Below are positions 1-7,385 of a stretch of 18,428 nucleotides of DNA, in pieces. The notes under the pieces are model-generated. The model was given only the letters and a program-made list of their open reading frames with translations. It did no database searches and was not told where the DNA came from. Location: positions 1-18,428 of the forward strand of contig CAYTHB010000054.1 in the NCBI GenBank assembly GCA_964437515.1, given 5' to 3'. Made by a program: the position numbers and the translations under genes. Within the stretch, counting starts at the first letter, position 1. Every line of letters starts with the position of its first letter. The DNA is from Sterolibacterium sp964437515 (GTDB lineage: Bacteria > Pseudomonadota > Gammaproteobacteria > Burkholderiales > Rhodocyclaceae).

Positions 1-148
1 TTAAATGACGCGAAATTACACGAGATTTCGTTATGGAAAATACTAGTACGATGTAATGTGTTGTATTTTAAGGATGTTTTTTTGGTGGTGTTAAAGGTGG
101 GTTAGGGTTGTAGTGGTTGTAGGGGGGGGCACCTCACCGACACTGATT
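1..148. other. A/T- then G/T-rich non-coding left edge
   Basis: No convincing gene is visible. The first ~80 bases are A/T-rich and include an imperfect hairpin, CGAAAT (11-16) with ATTTCG (25-30). From about 74 to 129 the plus strand is almost only G and T and ends in eight G (122-129), with several GG/GGG blocks before it. The composition is unlike the balanced coding DNA that follows and suggests a junction or a structured non-coding segment. The window starts inside this element, so its full extent is unknown. Confidence 0.4.
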
Positions 149-168
149 TTGATTGACAATTGATTGAC
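149..168 (+). promoter_or_regulatory. Direct repeats and -35-like box before the orphan antitoxin
   Basis: TTGATTGAC occurs twice (149-157 and 160-168), a period of 11 bases, close to one helical turn. The first copy runs into a perfect TTGACA (153-158) and the second into TTGACG (164-169). A weak -10-like TACGCT lies 17 bases after the second box (187-192). The spacing suits a ribbon-helix-helix repressor binding its own promoter, as is usual for type II antitoxins. The function is inferred from position only. Confidence 0.35.
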
Positions 169-222
169 GAAAGTAGCAGCGAATACTACGCTTGTGGCAA
201 TTCGACACAAATGAGGCGAGAT

Positions 223-438
223 ATGAGCATTTCGATTCGGATTGACGATATGCTTTACGAAACGGCCAAGGTACGCGCTAAAGCCGAAATGCGCTCTATC
301 CCGCAGCAAGTTTCCTATTGGGCTAGGACTGGGCGTGCTGCTTTGGATAATCCTGATCTCCCGATTGAGTTTGTGCGTGACACTCTGGTCGCGATGGAAG
401 AGGAATCCGAGCCATTTGAGTTTCAGCAAGAGGTATGA
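223..438 (+). CDS. Orphan ParD-like ribbon-helix-helix antitoxin
   Basis: This 71-residue protein begins with a short beta strand (MSISIRIDD) followed by two helices, the ribbon-helix-helix DNA-binding layout. The middle section (around SIPQQVSYWARTGRAAL, residues 25-41) resembles the ParD_like family of antitoxins. I place the start at 223 because GAGG (213-216) lies 6 bases upstream; in-frame ATGs at 160 and 211 lack this. It would neutralise a partner toxin and repress its own promoter. No intact toxin follows: an ATG at 435 overlaps the stop codon (ATGA), as in a coupled toxin gene, but that frame closes after 16 codons. Family assignment is fairly sure; activity as an antitoxin is unproven without a partner. 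Confidence 0.7.
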   Translation: MSISIRIDDMLYETAKVRAKAEMRSIPQQVSYWARTGRAALDNPDLPIEFVRDTLVAMEEESEPFEFQQEV

Positions 439-485
439 CGATCAAACTCAGTCAACGGCCACTTCAAAACCCGCAGCGGGGCTGA
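435..485 (+). pseudogene. Possible remnant of a lost toxin gene (16 codons)
   Basis: An ATG at 435 overlaps the antitoxin stop by four bases (ATGA), the usual coupling of antitoxin and toxin genes. The frame encodes MTIKLSQRPLQNPQRG and then stops at 483-485. No toxin family can be recognised in it or in the other forward frames up to 540. The simplest reading is that the toxin was deleted and only the start survives; chance overlap is possible. Confidence 0.3.
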
Positions 486-499
486 CCGCGTCCTCGCTG
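474..499 (+). other. Hairpin in the gap between the two antitoxin loci
   Basis: CAGCGGGG (474-481) and CCTCGCTG (492-499) can form an 8-bp stem with one G-T pair and a 10-base loop. No T-tract follows, so it is not a good intrinsic terminator. It could be the end of a short dispersed repeat or a deletion scar. The remaining 439-530 sequence holds nothing else I recognise. Confidence 0.3.
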
Positions 500-530
500 T
501 GAATGGGGCAGCGGACATTTCAGCTTTGGA

Positions 531-585
531 TTGACACCGGTTGTTCTTTGTAGCACATAAGTGCTACCATAAAATGCTACCATAA
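531..585 (+). promoter_or_regulatory. Promoter/operator array of the RHH-ParE toxin-antitoxin locus
   Basis: A perfect TTGACA (531-536) is followed by a palindrome GTAGCAC-ATAA-GTGCTAC (550-567). The right arm is part of an 11-base direct repeat, TGCTACCATAA, at 562-572 and again at 575-585 (period 13). The array sits 30 bases before the antitoxin start at 616, where autoregulating ribbon-helix-helix antitoxins bind. No good -10 hexamer stands at 17 bases from TTGACA, so the exact promoter is uncertain. Confidence 0.55.
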
Positions 586-615
586 GGCTTCAATCTTTGA
601 ATCGGAGTGTCCGTT

Positions 616-900
616 ATGACCACTACGACCATTCGTCTGCCCGAAGATTTGAAAGCGCGGGTGGCAACCGCCGCGAAACGCTCCAGGACGACGGCTCATG
701 GTTTCATTCTTGAAGCCATTGCCGAAAAGACACAGCAGGCAGAACTTGGTGCGGATTTTGATGCGCTTGCCGAACAGCGTTACGTCGACATCGTGTCTTC
801 TGGCAAAACCATTCCCTGGGCAGAGATGCGCAAGTATCTCGAAGCCCGTGTTTCCGGAAAACCTGCCCAGCTTCCCGTTGCCCGAAAACTGGCACGCTGA
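616..900 (+). CDS. CopG-type ribbon-helix-helix antitoxin
   Basis: This 94-residue protein opens with the RHH strand TTTTIRLPEDL and helices through about residue 45 (KARVATAAKRSRTTAHGFIL). A C-terminal segment (around IPWAEMRKYLEAR) probably wraps the toxin. It is the antidote and, with the toxin, the likely repressor of the repeat array just upstream. The ATG at 616 is chosen because GGAG (604-607) lies 8 bases before it; a GTG at 607 is in frame but would overlap that ribosome site. The toxin gene starts one base after the stop codon, a tight two-gene operon. Assignment to the CopG/RHH antitoxins is secure; the precise subfamily is not. Confidence 0.85.
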   Translation: MTTTTIRLPEDLKARVATAAKRSRTTAHGFILEAIAEKTQQAELGADFDALAEQRYVDIVSSGKTIPWAEMRKYLEARVSGKPAQLPVARKLAR

Positions 901-901
901 A

Positions 902-1213
902 ATGGCCAGGATCGAGTTGGCTCCAGTGATTGCGGAGGACTTCGAGCGTATCTTTGATCATTTGGCAAGCGGTCAGATCGAGCATCCTGGTCAGCGCATT
1001 GGGGAAATCGTCGCCGCTCTGAATGTCTTGGAGCAGAACCCGCTGATCGGTCGTCCGCTGGTGAACGGCAAGTGGGGGCTTGTCATTGGCAGACGTACCC
1101 GAGGTTATCTCGCGCTTTATCGGTATGTGCCCGAGATGGATAGTGTCTTTGTCCTAGCGATCCGCAGCCAGCGCGAGGCGGGGTATGTCGAGGGGAAAGC
1201 TGAACGTTGGTGA
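902..1213 (+). CDS. ParE/RelE-superfamily toxin
   Basis: This 103-residue protein has the ParE-like pattern: an N-terminal helix pair (EDFERIFDHLAS), the NPLIGRPL turn (residues 46-53), strands with conserved basic residues (IGRRTRGYLALYRY) and the C-terminal IRSQREAGY motif (88-96). ParE-type toxins usually poison DNA gyrase, while RelE-type relatives cleave mRNA; this sequence looks closer to ParE, but the target is inferred. The ATG at 902 lies one base after the antitoxin stop, and no strong ribosome site precedes it, so translation is probably coupled. An upstream start (698) in the same frame would run through the antitoxin gene and is rejected. The protein looks intact. Confidence 0.85.
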   Translation: MARIELAPVIAEDFERIFDHLASGQIEHPGQRIGEIVAALNVLEQNPLIGRPLVNGKWGLVIGRRTRGYLALYRYVPEMDSVFVLAIRSQREAGYVEGKAERW

Positions 1214-1254
1214 ATGGCAGGCAATAGGCGTAAGGAATAGGTAGAAGGGACAAT

Positions 1255-2076
1255 ATGGATTCAAAACAGATACAGGACAAACCCGTTGTCGTACATGGTT
1301 CGATCTGGCTGACCATGGCCGGGGAGAATTTCGGTGGGGCCGGGCGCATTGATTTGCTGGCGCGGATTGCCGAGTGCGGCTCGATCAGCCAGGCGGCGAA
1401 GTCGATCAAGATGAGTTACAAAGCCGCCTGGGATGCCATTGATGCGATGAACAATCTGGCTGGCGAGCCTTTGGTGGAACGCTTGACCGGCGGCAAAGGC
1501 GGCGGTGGCACGCGATTGACTCAACGTGGCGAGCAGCTGGTGGCCAATTTCCGCATCATCGAGCGTGAGCACCGACTGTTCATCGAGCAACTCAGCCGTC
1601 AGGCCGACGGCATTACCCATGATTTTTTATTGCTGCGCAGAATGAATATGAAAACCAGTGCCCGTAATCAATTTCTCGGCAAAGTCAGTGCCATCCAGTC
1701 GGGGGCGGTGAATGATGAAATCGAAGTGGAAATTCCAGGCGGACTGAAACTGGTCGCCATTCTCACCCACGACAGCCGCGAGAATCTGGGGCTGAGCGTG
1801 GGTAGCGAAGCCTTTGCGCTGGTGAAGTCGTCTTCCATCGTCATTGCCACTGAAACGCAGAACGCAAAATTCTCGGCGCGCAATCAGATCAGCGGGCGCA
1901 TTTCCCGTTTGCAGGTGGGGGCAGTGAATAGCGAAGTGGTGATTGAACTGCCCGCGGGTGGTGCGATTGCGGCGATTATTACCAACGAAAGCTGCCGTGA
2001 GCTGAAACTGGCCGTAGGGCAGACAGCCACCGCCCTGTTCAAGGCATCGAGCGTGATTGTTGGTGTGCCTGCTTGA
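1255..2076 (+). CDS. modE: ModE-type molybdate-responsive transcriptional regulator
   Basis: This 273-residue protein has a LysR-like winged helix-turn-helix (about 30-90, including LARIAECGSISQAAKSIKMS and the glycine-rich wing TGGKGGGGTRLT). Two molybdate-binding TOBE/Mop domains follow (about 134-198 and 206-270), each starting with a SARNQ-x-x-G motif. Length and order match full-length ModE (262 residues in E. coli), which binds molybdate and then represses molybdate uptake genes or activates molybdoenzyme genes. A ribosome site (GAAGGG) precedes ATG 1255. No modABC or molybdenum cofactor gene lies nearby, so the regulator is orphaned here and must act at a distance. It follows the toxin gene by 41 bases, so readthrough from the toxin-antitoxin promoter is possible. 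Confidence 0.9.
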   Translation: MDSKQIQDKPVVVHGSIWLTMAGENFGGAGRIDLLARIAECGSISQAAKSIKMSYKAAWDAIDAMNNLAGEPLVERLTGGKGGGGTRLTQRGEQLVANFRIIEREHRLFIEQLSRQADGITHDFLLLRRMNMKTSARNQFLGKVSAIQSGAVNDEIEVEIPGGLKLVAILTHDSRENLGLSVGSEAFALVKSSSIVIATETQNAKFSARNQISGRISRLQVGAVNSEVVIELPAGGAIAAIITNESCRELKLAVGQTATALFKASSVIVGVPA

Positions 2077-2097
2077 GAATAATGCATTTTCGTAGTC

Positions 2098-2126
2098 TTG
2101 TCGGACGATTGCGACGGGGGTAAATT
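2098..2126 (+). promoter_or_regulatory. Candidate sigma-70 promoter for the thiolase gene
   Basis: TTGTCG (2098-2103) and TAAATT (2121-2126) are separated by 17 bases; each matches its consensus at four of six positions. The pair lies 55 bases before the thiolase start. No terminator is visible after the regulator gene, so readthrough may also contribute. Confidence 0.35.
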
Positions 2127-2181
2127 GCGCGATTCTTGAAGGTTGTCGTTCATCCATTCATTGTACGCAAAGGAATATGTC

Positions 2182-3384
2182 ATGAAAGAAGCCGTCATCG
2201 TCAGTACTGCACGCACCGCCATTGGCAAGGCTTATCGGGGGGCTTTCAACGATACTGAAGCGCCGGCACTGGGCGGGCATGTTATCCGCGCCGCCGTTGA
2301 GCGCGCGAAGATTGATCCCGCTTTGGTGGATGATGTGATTCTGGGTATTGCCGCCCAGCAGGGCACGCAGGGTTACACCGTGGGGCGTTTGGCCGGTTAT
2401 GTGGCTGGTTTGCCGCGCAGCGTACCCGGCATGGCGCTGGATCGTATGTGTTCATCGGGCATGATTGCGATTGCCGATGCTGCCAAGACCATCATGGTGG
2501 GTGAGTCTGACGTGATTGTGGCAGGCGGGCTGGAAACGATTTCACTGGTGCAGAACAAGTTCAAGAACAGCCATCGTTCGGTGTCGAAAGCGGCGGTAGC
2601 TGCGGAACCGGCAGCCTATGTGCCGATGATCGAAACGGCTGAACTGGTTTCGCAACGCTACAACATTTCGCGTGCGGCTCAGGATGAATATGCCTTGCAA
2701 AGTCAGCAGCGTTATGCAGCGGCCGCAGCAGCAGGCAAGTTCGATGATGAAATCGTGCCGATGACGGTCGAAAAGCAGTTGTTCGACAAGGAAGGTAACC
2801 CGACTGAAAAGCAGACGGTGACGCTGGCCAAAGACGAAGGCGCACGTGCCGAAACCACGCTGGAGAGCCTCGCTGCCCTCAAGCCGGTTTGGAAGAATGG
2901 CGAATGGGTGAAGGAAGGTCAATTCATTACGGCGGGTAATGCCTCGCAGCTTTCCGATGGCGCATCGGTCTCCGTACTGATGAGCCGTGACATGGCAAAG
3001 GAGCATGGCCTGGCTCCGCTGGGCGTTTATCGGGGTCTGGCGGTTGCCGGATGCAAGCCGGAAGAAATGGGCATCGGCCCGGTATTTGCGATTCCGAAAT
3101 TGCTCAAACGTTACAATCTGAAAGTTTCCGACATTGGCCTTTGGGAAATCAACGAAGCCTTTGCGTGTCAGGTGATCTATTGCCGCGACCAATTGGGAAT
3201 TCCTAATGACAAGCTCAATGTGAATGGCGGTGCGGTGGCGATTGGCCATCCTTTCGGCATGTCGGGTGCGCGTCTGGTGGCAACGGCATTGCTGGAAGCG
3301 CGTCGTCGTGGCGAGCGTTATGCTGTGGTGTCGATGTGCATCGGTGGAGGCATGGGGGCGGCGGGCTTGTTCGAGGTGGTTTGA
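2182..3384 (+). CDS. Acetyl-CoA C-acyltransferase (thiolase)
   Basis: This 400-residue protein is a thiolase of usual length. All catalytic parts are present: the nucleophile Cys90 in DRMCSSG, His356 in NGGAVAIGHPFGMSGAR, and Cys386 in CIGGGMGAAG near the C-terminus. Thiolases cleave 3-ketoacyl-CoA in fatty acid oxidation or condense two acetyl-CoA; sequence alone does not decide the direction. The ATG at 2182 is chosen because AAGGAA (2169-2174) lies 7 bases before it; the in-frame ATG at 2143 has no such site. No hydratase/dehydrogenase partner (FadB type) is adjacent. A strong intrinsic terminator follows, so it forms its own transcription unit, separate from the polysaccharide genes. Confidence 0.92.
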   Translation: MKEAVIVSTARTAIGKAYRGAFNDTEAPALGGHVIRAAVERAKIDPALVDDVILGIAAQQGTQGYTVGRLAGYVAGLPRSVPGMALDRMCSSGMIAIADAAKTIMVGESDVIVAGGLETISLVQNKFKNSHRSVSKAAVAAEPAAYVPMIETAELVSQRYNISRAAQDEYALQSQQRYAAAAAAGKFDDEIVPMTVEKQLFDKEGNPTEKQTVTLAKDEGARAETTLESLAALKPVWKNGEWVKEGQFITAGNASQLSDGASVSVLMSRDMAKEHGLAPLGVYRGLAVAGCKPEEMGIGPVFAIPKLLKRYNLKVSDIGLWEINEAFACQVIYCRDQLGIPNDKLNVNGGAVAIGHPFGMSGARLVATALLEARRRGERYAVVSMCIGGGMGAAGLFEVV

Positions 3385-3422
3385 ATTTAAGTACTTTTCA
3401 CATTAATCGATGATTGAACTTG

Positions 3423-3469
3423 CGCTCTGCGATCGCTGCCCATAGGCGCGACGCAGAGCGTTATTTTTT
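3423..3469 (+). terminator. Intrinsic terminator between thiolase and exporter genes
   Basis: CGCTCTGCG (3423-3431) and CGCAGAGCG (3452-3460) form a perfect 9-bp stem with a 20-base loop, followed directly by TTATTTTTT (3461-3469). This is a standard Rho-independent terminator for the thiolase. Oddly, the T-tract touches the ATG at 3470 of the next gene. Confidence 0.8.
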
Positions 3470-4297
3470 ATGGCTGCTCATCATCCTTCTACGTTCCGTG
3501 CGATGTTTGCCTTGCCGTGGCAACATCGTCACTTGCTCACCCAACTGGTGCGACGAGAGGTGTTGGGGCGCTACCGTGGCTCATTGATGGGCATCCTCTG
3601 GTCGTTTGTGACGCCGGCACTGATGCTGTCGGTCTACACCTTTGTATTCAGTGTCGTGTTTCAGGCGCGCTGGAATACCTCCGCAGGAAGTGGCGATAAA
3701 GTGGAATTTGCCTTGATCTTGTTTTCGGGGCTGATCGTTTTCAATCTGTTTGCGGAGTGCATTTCCCAAGCCCCCGGGCTGATTCTTGCCAATACAAACT
3801 ATGTCAAACGGGTGGTCTTCCCGTTGGAAATTTTGCCGCTGGCTTCCTTGGGTTCTGCCTTGTTTCATGCCAGTATCAATTTTTTCGTACTCCTTGTTGC
3901 CTTGCTTGTAACAGGGCATGGCGTAGCTTGGAGTGTTGTTTCTTTTCCGTTGGTGCTTTTCCCTTTCTTGCTTCTGATCCTGGGGCTGACCTGGGGGCTG
4001 GCCGCTTCGGGTGTTTTTTTGCGGGACATTGGGCAAATGGTCGGGATGGCAATCACGGTGCTGATGTTTCTGAGTCCGATTTTTTATCCGGTGTCAGCCT
4101 TGCCGGAGTCCGTACAGGGCTGGCTTTTTCTGAATCCATTGGCATTCATCATCGAGCAGACACGCGAGGTGATGGTCTGGAATCGATGGCCGAATGGATA
4201 TGGATTGCTGATCTATACCATATTGGCTGCGATCGTCGCATGGAGCGGTTTTTTCTGGTTTCAGAAAACACGCAAGGGGTTTGCTGATGTCCTCTGA
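3470..4297 (+). CDS. wzm: Polysaccharide ABC exporter permease (Wzm-like, ABC-2 type)
   Basis: This 275-residue protein is an ABC-2 permease. An amphipathic N-terminal segment (WQHRHLLTQLVRREVLGRYRG, about 17-37) precedes about six membrane spans (near 43-65, 80-98, 126-148, 156-186, 190-207, 245-264), with the family's SPIFYP motif at 202-207 and a basic C-terminal tail. With the ATPase it would export undecaprenyl-linked polysaccharide across the inner membrane. The ATPase gene overlaps its end by 11 bases. The start is uncertain: ATG 3470 directly follows a terminator T-tract and has no ribosome site, and the next ATG (3503, residue 12) has none either. An in-frame stop at 3443-3445 rules out a start further upstream. 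Confidence 0.88.
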   Translation: MAAHHPSTFRAMFALPWQHRHLLTQLVRREVLGRYRGSLMGILWSFVTPALMLSVYTFVFSVVFQARWNTSAGSGDKVEFALILFSGLIVFNLFAECISQAPGLILANTNYVKRVVFPLEILPLASLGSALFHASINFFVLLVALLVTGHGVAWSVVSFPLVLFPFLLLILGLTWGLAASGVFLRDIGQMVGMAITVLMFLSPIFYPVSALPESVQGWLFLNPLAFIIEQTREVMVWNRWPNGYGLLIYTILAAIVAWSGFFWFQKTRKGFADVL

Positions 4298-5534
4298 TGC
4301 GGTGATTTCCGTCAACCAGTTGGGCAAGTGTTACCAGCTTTATCAGCAGCCGCAAGACAGACTGAAACAATTTCTGTGGCGTGGAAAACGTCAATATTTT
4401 CGGGAATTCTGGGCATTGCGGGATGTCAGCTTTGATGTCGTACCGGGCGAGGTGATCGGTATCGTCGGGCGCAATGGTTCGGGCAAGTCGACGTTGTTGC
4501 AGTTGATCTGCCAGACACTCACGCCAACTTGTGGCGAGATTGCGGTGCGCGGACGAGTGGCAGCATTGCTGGAACTGGGCGCAGGCTTCAATCCGGAGTT
4601 TACCGGCCGGGAAAATGTGCAGATGAATGCGGCCATTCTCGGTTTGTTGCCGGAAGAAATCGATGCACGCTTCGATGATATCGTCGATTTTTCAGGCATC
4701 CGCGATTTCATCGACCAGCCCGCCAAAACGTATTCGAGCGGGATGTACATGCGACTGGCGTTTGCCGTGGCGGTGAGCGTGGATCCGGATATTCTGGTCG
4801 TCGACGAGGCGCTTTCGGTGGGCGATGGCGAGTTTGCGCGCAAGTCGTTCGACCGGATCATGGCCTTGAAAGATGCCGGAAAGACGATACTGTTCTGTTC
4901 GCATTCGATGTACCAGATCGAGGCAATCTGTAACCGGGCGATCTGGCTGCGCGAGGGGCAGATGGCCATGTCCGGCACGCCTGCTTTGGTAGTCAGCGCC
5001 TATAACGATTATCTGGCCGGGCTTGCCCAGGGTGCGCTGGCAGTGCCGCTGCTCGCCCATGATTCTGATGCGGCAGATACCGCTGATGTCATGTTGGTCA
5101 ATCCCGTTTTTTCAGGAACAGCGCGCTTCGACCGGATTGATGTGAGTGCCGACGGTGTCGTGGGGCGTGACCTGAAAGTGCATAGTCAGAAGACGGCGGT
5201 GCGTGTCCGAATCGAGTTTCTGAGCCATCCGGATTTACCTGTGCCGAGTGTCGGTGTCTGTCTGATGTATGGCAATGGGATGACGGTGTCCAGCGCGGGA
5301 TCGCATAATGATGGTGTGATTTTGTCGCGACAAGCCGACGGACGTAGCGTGGTGATCCTGACGCTGCCAGCCTGCCCGCTGCTTAAAGGTGAGTACACCG
5401 TGGATGTTTATTTGATGTGTGAGCGGGGTATTCATGTTTATGAACAGGCTTTGCAGGTTGCTCGCTTGCAGGTGACGCAGGAGGGACTGGAATTGGGGTT
5501 GGTGACACTGCCCCATTGCTGGGAAACCGCATGA
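4287..5534 (+). CDS. wzt: Polysaccharide ABC exporter ATPase with C-terminal Wzt domain
   Basis: This 415-residue protein has an ABC ATPase domain (about 1-240): Walker A GRNGSGKST (61-69), signature YSSGM (149-153), Walker B ILVVDE (169-174) and switch His206. After the NDYL segment, a beta-rich C-terminal region (about 255-413) matches the Wzt accessory domain, which in O-antigen exporters binds the modified non-reducing end of the glycan before export. ATPases of many capsule exporters lack this part, so its presence favours the O-antigen type of pathway. ATG 4287 is preceded by AAGGGG (4274-4279) and lies inside the permease gene. The next gene starts on its stop codon (ATGA), so three genes are translationally coupled. 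Confidence 0.92.
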   Translation: MSSDAVISVNQLGKCYQLYQQPQDRLKQFLWRGKRQYFREFWALRDVSFDVVPGEVIGIVGRNGSGKSTLLQLICQTLTPTCGEIAVRGRVAALLELGAGFNPEFTGRENVQMNAAILGLLPEEIDARFDDIVDFSGIRDFIDQPAKTYSSGMYMRLAFAVAVSVDPDILVVDEALSVGDGEFARKSFDRIMALKDAGKTILFCSHSMYQIEAICNRAIWLREGQMAMSGTPALVVSAYNDYLAGLAQGALAVPLLAHDSDAADTADVMLVNPVFSGTARFDRIDVSADGVVGRDLKVHSQKTAVRVRIEFLSHPDLPVPSVGVCLMYGNGMTVSSAGSHNDGVILSRQADGRSVVILTLPACPLLKGEYTVDVYLMCERGIHVYEQALQVARLQVTQEGLELGLVTLPHCWETA

Positions 5535-7345
5535 TGATGACCGTGCAGCACATGACAGGGGCGGCCGTCTCGCGCGATTTCGCATTTCCGCCGAACATCT
5601 ATGCCCGGTTACTGGAACTGGAGGAAGGGCACGCCGATTATCTGCACTATGGATTGTTTGACGACCCGAAGATGACAGCCGGTGAGGCGCAGCGTTGTGC
5701 GACTGAACTGCTCTGGCAGCATTTGCCCCCGCCTTGCAAGTTACTGGATGTCGGTTTGGGTCTGGGAACCACGCTCAATCGATTGCAAAATGCGGGTTAC
5801 GATGCCACCGGCATGACACCGGATGCAAGGCAGATTGCTTTTGCAAAACATCGCCATGGTGATGATTTACCTGCGCAACCCTTGCGATTCGAAGATTTTG
5901 ATCAGGATGCCGGTCGTTGGCAGACGATTCTGTTTCAGGAGAGCGGGCAATATATCGACGCGATTGATTTGTTTGAACGTGCGGCGCATTTGCTGACCCC
6001 ACAGGGCGAACTGATCGTGATGGATGAGTTCAGGCTCACTTGCGAAGAAGAGGGAGGCGAGGCCGCAGGCTTGCATTATCTGCCGTACTTTCTGCGTCTG
6101 GCAGAGCGTTTTGGTTTTGAGTGTCTGCTCCAGCTGAATTTGAGCGCGCGCGCAGCACCCACCGTGGATTGGTTGCTCGAGCGTTGTCAGAAAAATGCCG
6201 ACATCTTGAAGCAGGAGCTGGGGGTGACTGACGAACAGCTAGCCGGGCTTCAGGCTTCAAACATGCGCTATCGGGAATGTTATGCCCGGGGGCACTATGG
6301 TTATTTTTTGCTGCGCTTGCGGCGTGTCAGCCGTCCGCGCTGGCAGCCCGGGCGAATTGCCGGGCGCGGCATCGAGCAGATGCGGCAGTTGTTTGCCGAT
6401 ATTTTTGGCCATGAGATGAGTGCGGCACACTGGCAATGGAAATACGGTGAAGGTCGTGGGCTGGGTATTGGTGTCTGGCAAACCGTGGCAGATGATGGCT
6501 CGATCATGACGGATCCTCCGCTGATTGCTCACTATGGCGGCTTGATACGCGACATCCACTACATGGGGCGCCCAGAAAAAGCTTTGCAGTGCGGCGATGT
6601 CATGGTCGCTACCGCTGGACGTGGAACGCTTTCACGCCACGGCCCGGTATTTCTTTCCGCTGCGACCTGCCTGGAGCACGAGGTCGGCCATGGAAACCGC
6701 CATGCCATTGGTTTTGGGTTTCCGAACGAGCGCGCCTATCGCTTGCCGGAACGTCTGGGGCTTTATGCGGAGGTGGGGCGCATGGTGGAGCTGGCATGGT
6801 CTTCATTATCGACACGACCCGCACTGCGTCTATCGGTTCGGCGTTTGCGATCGACGGATACGGATTTTGATACACGCATCAACACCTGTTGGACTGCGAT
6901 GCGAGATAGCCTCGGCGACATGATTGTGGGTGTACGTGATGCCGCTTATCTGCGACATCGTTATGTGGATCATCCTGATAAGACCTACCTGTTTTACATT
7001 GTTCAGCACCGCTTTGGTGGCACACCCATTGGCGTACTGGTGATCCGCGTGACGGAAGCTCATGCGGGCAAGCAGCAAGGATGTGAATTGCTGGACATGA
7101 TTGGTGCCATGGAACGGATGCCGATCCTGATTCATCATGCCCGACGCATTGCCGCAGGGCTGAACTGTTCCAGGCTGTTGGCTTGGGCAACTGAAAACAT
7201 GTTGTCACGATGGGCATTACCTGCTGATACTCAGGTGCATGATCTGAACATTCGTATTCCGGGGAATCGCTGGACATCAGGGCCACCGATCGAGGAGCAA
7301 CGAGGCAAATGGTGGCTCACGGGAGGCGATGTGGATTTTCGTTAA
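5531..7345 (+). CDS. Fused SAM-dependent methyltransferase and GNAT-like acyltransferase
   Basis: This 604-residue protein has two parts. The first (about 20-265) is a class I methyltransferase with the SAM-binding motif LLDVGLGLGT (71-80) and the acidic DE at 165-166 in the later strand LIVMDEF. The second (about 280-600) resembles GNAT-type acetyltransferases of the Acetyltransf_9 kind: AHYGGLIR (333-340), CGDVMVATAGRGT (354-366) and a C-terminal half with VGVRDAAYLRHRY. It probably methylates and acylates sugars of the exported glycan in the cytoplasm; a chain-capping role is suggested by the adjacent Wzt domain but is inference. The start overlaps the preceding stop (ATGA); three consecutive ATGs (5531, 5534, 5537) follow GGGA at 5521. 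Substrates cannot be read from the sequence. Confidence 0.75.
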   Translation: MMMTVQHMTGAAVSRDFAFPPNIYARLLELEEGHADYLHYGLFDDPKMTAGEAQRCATELLWQHLPPPCKLLDVGLGLGTTLNRLQNAGYDATGMTPDARQIAFAKHRHGDDLPAQPLRFEDFDQDAGRWQTILFQESGQYIDAIDLFERAAHLLTPQGELIVMDEFRLTCEEEGGEAAGLHYLPYFLRLAERFGFECLLQLNLSARAAPTVDWLLERCQKNADILKQELGVTDEQLAGLQASNMRYRECYARGHYGYFLLRLRRVSRPRWQPGRIAGRGIEQMRQLFADIFGHEMSAAHWQWKYGEGRGLGIGVWQTVADDGSIMTDPPLIAHYGGLIRDIHYMGRPEKALQCGDVMVATAGRGTLSRHGPVFLSAATCLEHEVGHGNRHAIGFGFPNERAYRLPERLGLYAEVGRMVELAWSSLSTRPALRLSVRRLRSTDTDFDTRINTCWTAMRDSLGDMIVGVRDAAYLRHRYVDHPDKTYLFYIVQHRFGGTPIGVLVIRVTEAHAGKQQGCELLDMIGAMERMPILIHHARRIAAGLNCSRLLAWATENMLSRWALPADTQVHDLNIRIPGNRWTSGPPIEEQRGKWWLTGGDVDFR

Positions 7346-7385
7346 CCGTCGAGTATTTGGCATTCAACACCCATACTGCGAGCGT

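Noticed and set aside
2592..2602. GGCGGTAGCTG, resembling the ops element that recruits RfaH to O-antigen operons.
   Set aside because: It lies within the thiolase coding sequence, where the codons explain it, about 870 bases before the exporter gene and ahead of a terminator. No wider JUMPstart context was seen.
3962..4085. T6-T7 runs in the permease gene as possible slippage sites.
   Set aside because: Runs of six or seven T are common in membrane-protein genes rich in Phe and are too short to argue for a switch.
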